Below, piece by piece: positions 4,576 to 6,317 of a stretch of DNA of 6,317 nucleotides. Position 1 is the first letter of the stretch. Each line of letters starts with the position of its first letter. The DNA comes from Clostridiales bacterium. GTDB lineage: Bacteria; Bacillota_A; Clostridia; Lachnospirales; Lachnospiraceae. Made by a program: the position numbers and the translations under genes. Under the pieces are notes generated by a model. It did not search any database and had not been told where the DNA came from. It saw only the letters and a list, made by a program, of their open reading frames with translations. The DNA is taken from NCBI GenBank assembly GCA_030154385.1, contig JASKJZ010000156.1, positions 1-6,317 of the forward strand, in the 5' to 3' direction.

Positions 4576-6317
4576 CTAAAATTGAAGCAATTGTAATACG
4601 CTTTGTGGTGATTTATTTGCTTGTGCCAACATAGCTTGTCCTGCCTGCTCTAAAATATTACTTTTTGATAACTCAGCCATTTCCTTCGCCATATTGGTAT
4701 CCCGAATTCCTGATTCTGCACTTTGTATGTTTTCTGCTGTATTTTGTGCAATATCATACATATGTTCCATTCGATTTGTGTATGCACCAAAAGTACTTCG
4801 AATCTGACTAATTATTTTAGATGCATTATCTGCTTTCTCTATCATCGCAGAAGCTTTTTTCTGACTCAACACATTTCCAGCCAAACCAAGCGAATATAAG
4901 TTAAAGCGATCCCAGGTCATCGCAATACCATCTCCTGTATTTGCTCCTGCCTGAATCCAGAAAAAGTCCTTTGTTTCTACTACTTTAAAATCGAAGGTAG
5001 ATACAATTGCTTTATTTGGATTTTCATCGGTATGACAGTTTGCATAGACATAATCATCCGACGTAATGGAAACCTGTGATTGCGCTGCTATATTTGTCAT
5101 CACTTGATCATAATAGTTTTCCCAAGTGGACACATTATTCGTTGTCTGCAACGTATATCTTGATGGATCACTTGGAATGCCTGATTTTAAATTACCCAAT
5201 GAGTCGTAGTAATCCGTATACACAAATTTTTTATATCCACCACTTCCATCGTCCACCCAATTTCCAAGTGGTGCAACTAACATCTGTGCTGTAGCCGTCA
5301 TGCCTTGTGAAACATCATAGGTAAACTGCATTTGAAGATTGCGATTGTCCATACTATTCTTTAATGTCATATCAATCTGAGCAGTTCCAATATTATAGGG
5401 CTTTGTATCAAAGGTAGCCTGTGGTGCTCCTGTGGTTTGCTCTCGATTATCCGTCACGTAAAGTATACCATTTTTCGATTCATACTGGGTATAATGAAAA
5501 TCAAAATTACTTTGGTCTAAAACGCTAACTAGCGCATTTGTAAAATCCACGCCATTTGCTATTCCGTTATCCATAAAGGATTTTAAATCGACTTGAAGCG
5601 TATAATTTTCGCCACCATCATTTGTCATGGTATATCCATATCCATTCGAAGTTGTGCTCTCGCTTCCTCCATAGGTAAATAAAACACTATAATGCGCATC
5701 GCAGGTCTTACAGGTCGAATTAAACCCAGTTCCCAGTAAATCGTAAAGCTGATACGAGGATCCTAGCTGTGAAAAATCAATATGAGCGGTAGGATATGTT
5801 CCATTTGTAATATTACTCGAGGTTTTCATAGTAGCCGTATCTACTGTCACAACCTCTGACAGGTATCCAGAAGTCGTGATATTGCTACTTCCAATAACAT
5901 CGGTCAGCGTATTTGTACTTACAGGACTACCAGACAATAGAGATTGTACCTGCCTTGCTGTTAGATAATTTAAATAATCATTAGCTTTTGCTTTGATTGC
6001 ATTTACATCCGTTAATGAATTTGACTGATACGTTAATACCGGGTTCGCTGAAGCATCCTCATACACCAAGGAAAATTGATTGCTTGTGCTGTCATAAGTC
6101 AAAACTTCCTTTCCTATCTCCACGATTTTCTGGTCAAAATCTCTCCCAAGACTAGCTTCCTCGGAAATGGTAAGCGGATTATTAACTGGTGATTTTAGTG
6201 TACCAGATACCAGCCCATTTCCTGGTGTAAAATTGCAAGAAGTAGTCTGCGATAGCTGAATTGAAGTTGGTTTTACGGTAGCATTATTGATACCATCAAT
6301 TACCGAATATACACTCG
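4576..6317 (-). CDS. fliC: Flagellin, large, C-terminal part (5' end beyond the right edge)
   Basis: This is the filament subunit of the flagellum, exported by the flagellar type III system and polymerised outside the cell. The frame is open from the window edge to TAG at 4576, giving 579 visible residues. The GTG at 6123 is internal, since the reading continues 64 codons upstream of it. The last 120 or so residues are the conserved C-terminal D1/D0 helices: WIQAGANTGDGI, then a heptad-rich coiled coil, then AEMAELSKSNILEQ-like sequence (exactly EMAELSKSNILEQ), AQANKSPQSV and the end LQLLQF. The conserved N-terminal D0/D1 part is not in the window, so the whole protein probably exceeds 700 residues, larger than many flagellins. 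The visible part before the conserved end is a Ser/Thr/Asn-rich variable domain expected to be surface-exposed. It holds four cysteines (visible residues 27, 202, 205, 427), including STCKTCD, which is unusual for flagellin. The symbol is generic; paralogues are likely. It leads directly into luxE. Confidence 0.93.
   Translation of the reverse strand, partial: SVYSVIDGINNATVKPTSIQLSQTTSCNFTPGNGLVSGTLKSPVNNPLTISEEASLGRDFDQKIVEIGKEVLTYDSTSNQFSLVYEDASANPVLTYQSNSLTDVNAIKAKANDYLNYLTARQVQSLLSGSPVSTNTLTDVIGSSNITTSGYLSEVVTVDTATMKTSSNITNGTYPTAHIDFSQLGSSYQLYDLLGTGFNSTCKTCDAHYSVLFTYGGSESTTSNGYGYTMTNDGGENYTLQVDLKSFMDNGIANGVDFTNALVSVLDQSNFDFHYTQYESKNGILYVTDNREQTTGAPQATFDTKPYNIGTAQIDMTLKNSMDNRNLQMQFTYDVSQGMTATAQMLVAPLGNWVDDGSGGYKKFVYTDYYDSLGNLKSGIPSDPSRYTLQTTNNVSTWENYYDQVMTNIAAQSQVSITSDDYVYANCHTDENPNKAIVSTFDFKVVETKDFFWIQAGANTGDGIAMTWDRFNLYSLGLAGNVLSQKKASAMIEKADNASKIISQIRSTFGAYTNRMEHMYDIAQNTAENIQSAESGIRDTNMAKEMAELSKSNILEQAGQAMLAQANKSPQSVLQLLQF

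Noticed and set aside
5076..5294. Plus-strand open frame of 72 codons within the flagellin
   Set aside because: It is antisense to the flagellin variable domain and its translation has no recognisable domain.
4576..6123. Flagellin gene starting at the GTG at 6123
   Set aside because: The same frame stays open for 64 codons upstream to the window edge with sensible protein sequence, and a flagellin must have a conserved N-terminal domain that this start would lack.

Overview
The window looks like a piece of a motile, low-to-mid GC Firmicute, most likely a clostridial or Lachnospiraceae-type bacterium. The clues are a large cysteine-containing flagellin with a Firmicutes-style C-terminus, strong AGGAGG-type ribosome binding sites and tightly packed genes. 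The assignment is inference from sequence style; no database search was possible. Every supported gene lies on the minus strand, so transcription runs from right to left.

From 6317 down to 4576 is the C-terminal part of a flagellin. Its 5' end lies beyond the right edge, and the reading frame is open to the edge. A 37-base gap with no visible terminator leads to three closely packed enzyme genes: a LuxE-type acyl-protein synthetase (4538-3453), a LuxC-type acyl reductase that overlaps it (3475-2231), and an AMP-forming acyl-CoA synthetase/ligase family enzyme (2166-757). A strong hairpin terminator at 724-752 closes this unit. There is no luciferase (luxA/luxB), no acyltransferase (luxD) and no acyl carrier protein gene in the window, so this is not a light-producing operon as seen.

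A second small unit starts right after the terminator. A putative extended -10 promoter (706-714) precedes a GNAT-family N-acetyltransferase (670-191). Sixteen bases further on, a gene begins with a very acidic N-terminus (174-1) and runs off the left edge. It was not recognised.

Working model (inference): the LuxE and LuxC proteins together activate a carboxylic acid, hold it as an acyl-cysteine and reduce it to an aldehyde. The third enzyme adenylates the same or another acid. Because these genes sit directly behind a flagellin gene with no break in transcription, the most interesting possibility is that they make or attach an acyl- or aldehyde-derived group for the flagellum or cell surface. 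No stretch over 300 bases lacks a gene; the longest non-coding stretch is 671-756. I saw no RNA genes, CRISPR arrays or insertion sequences.
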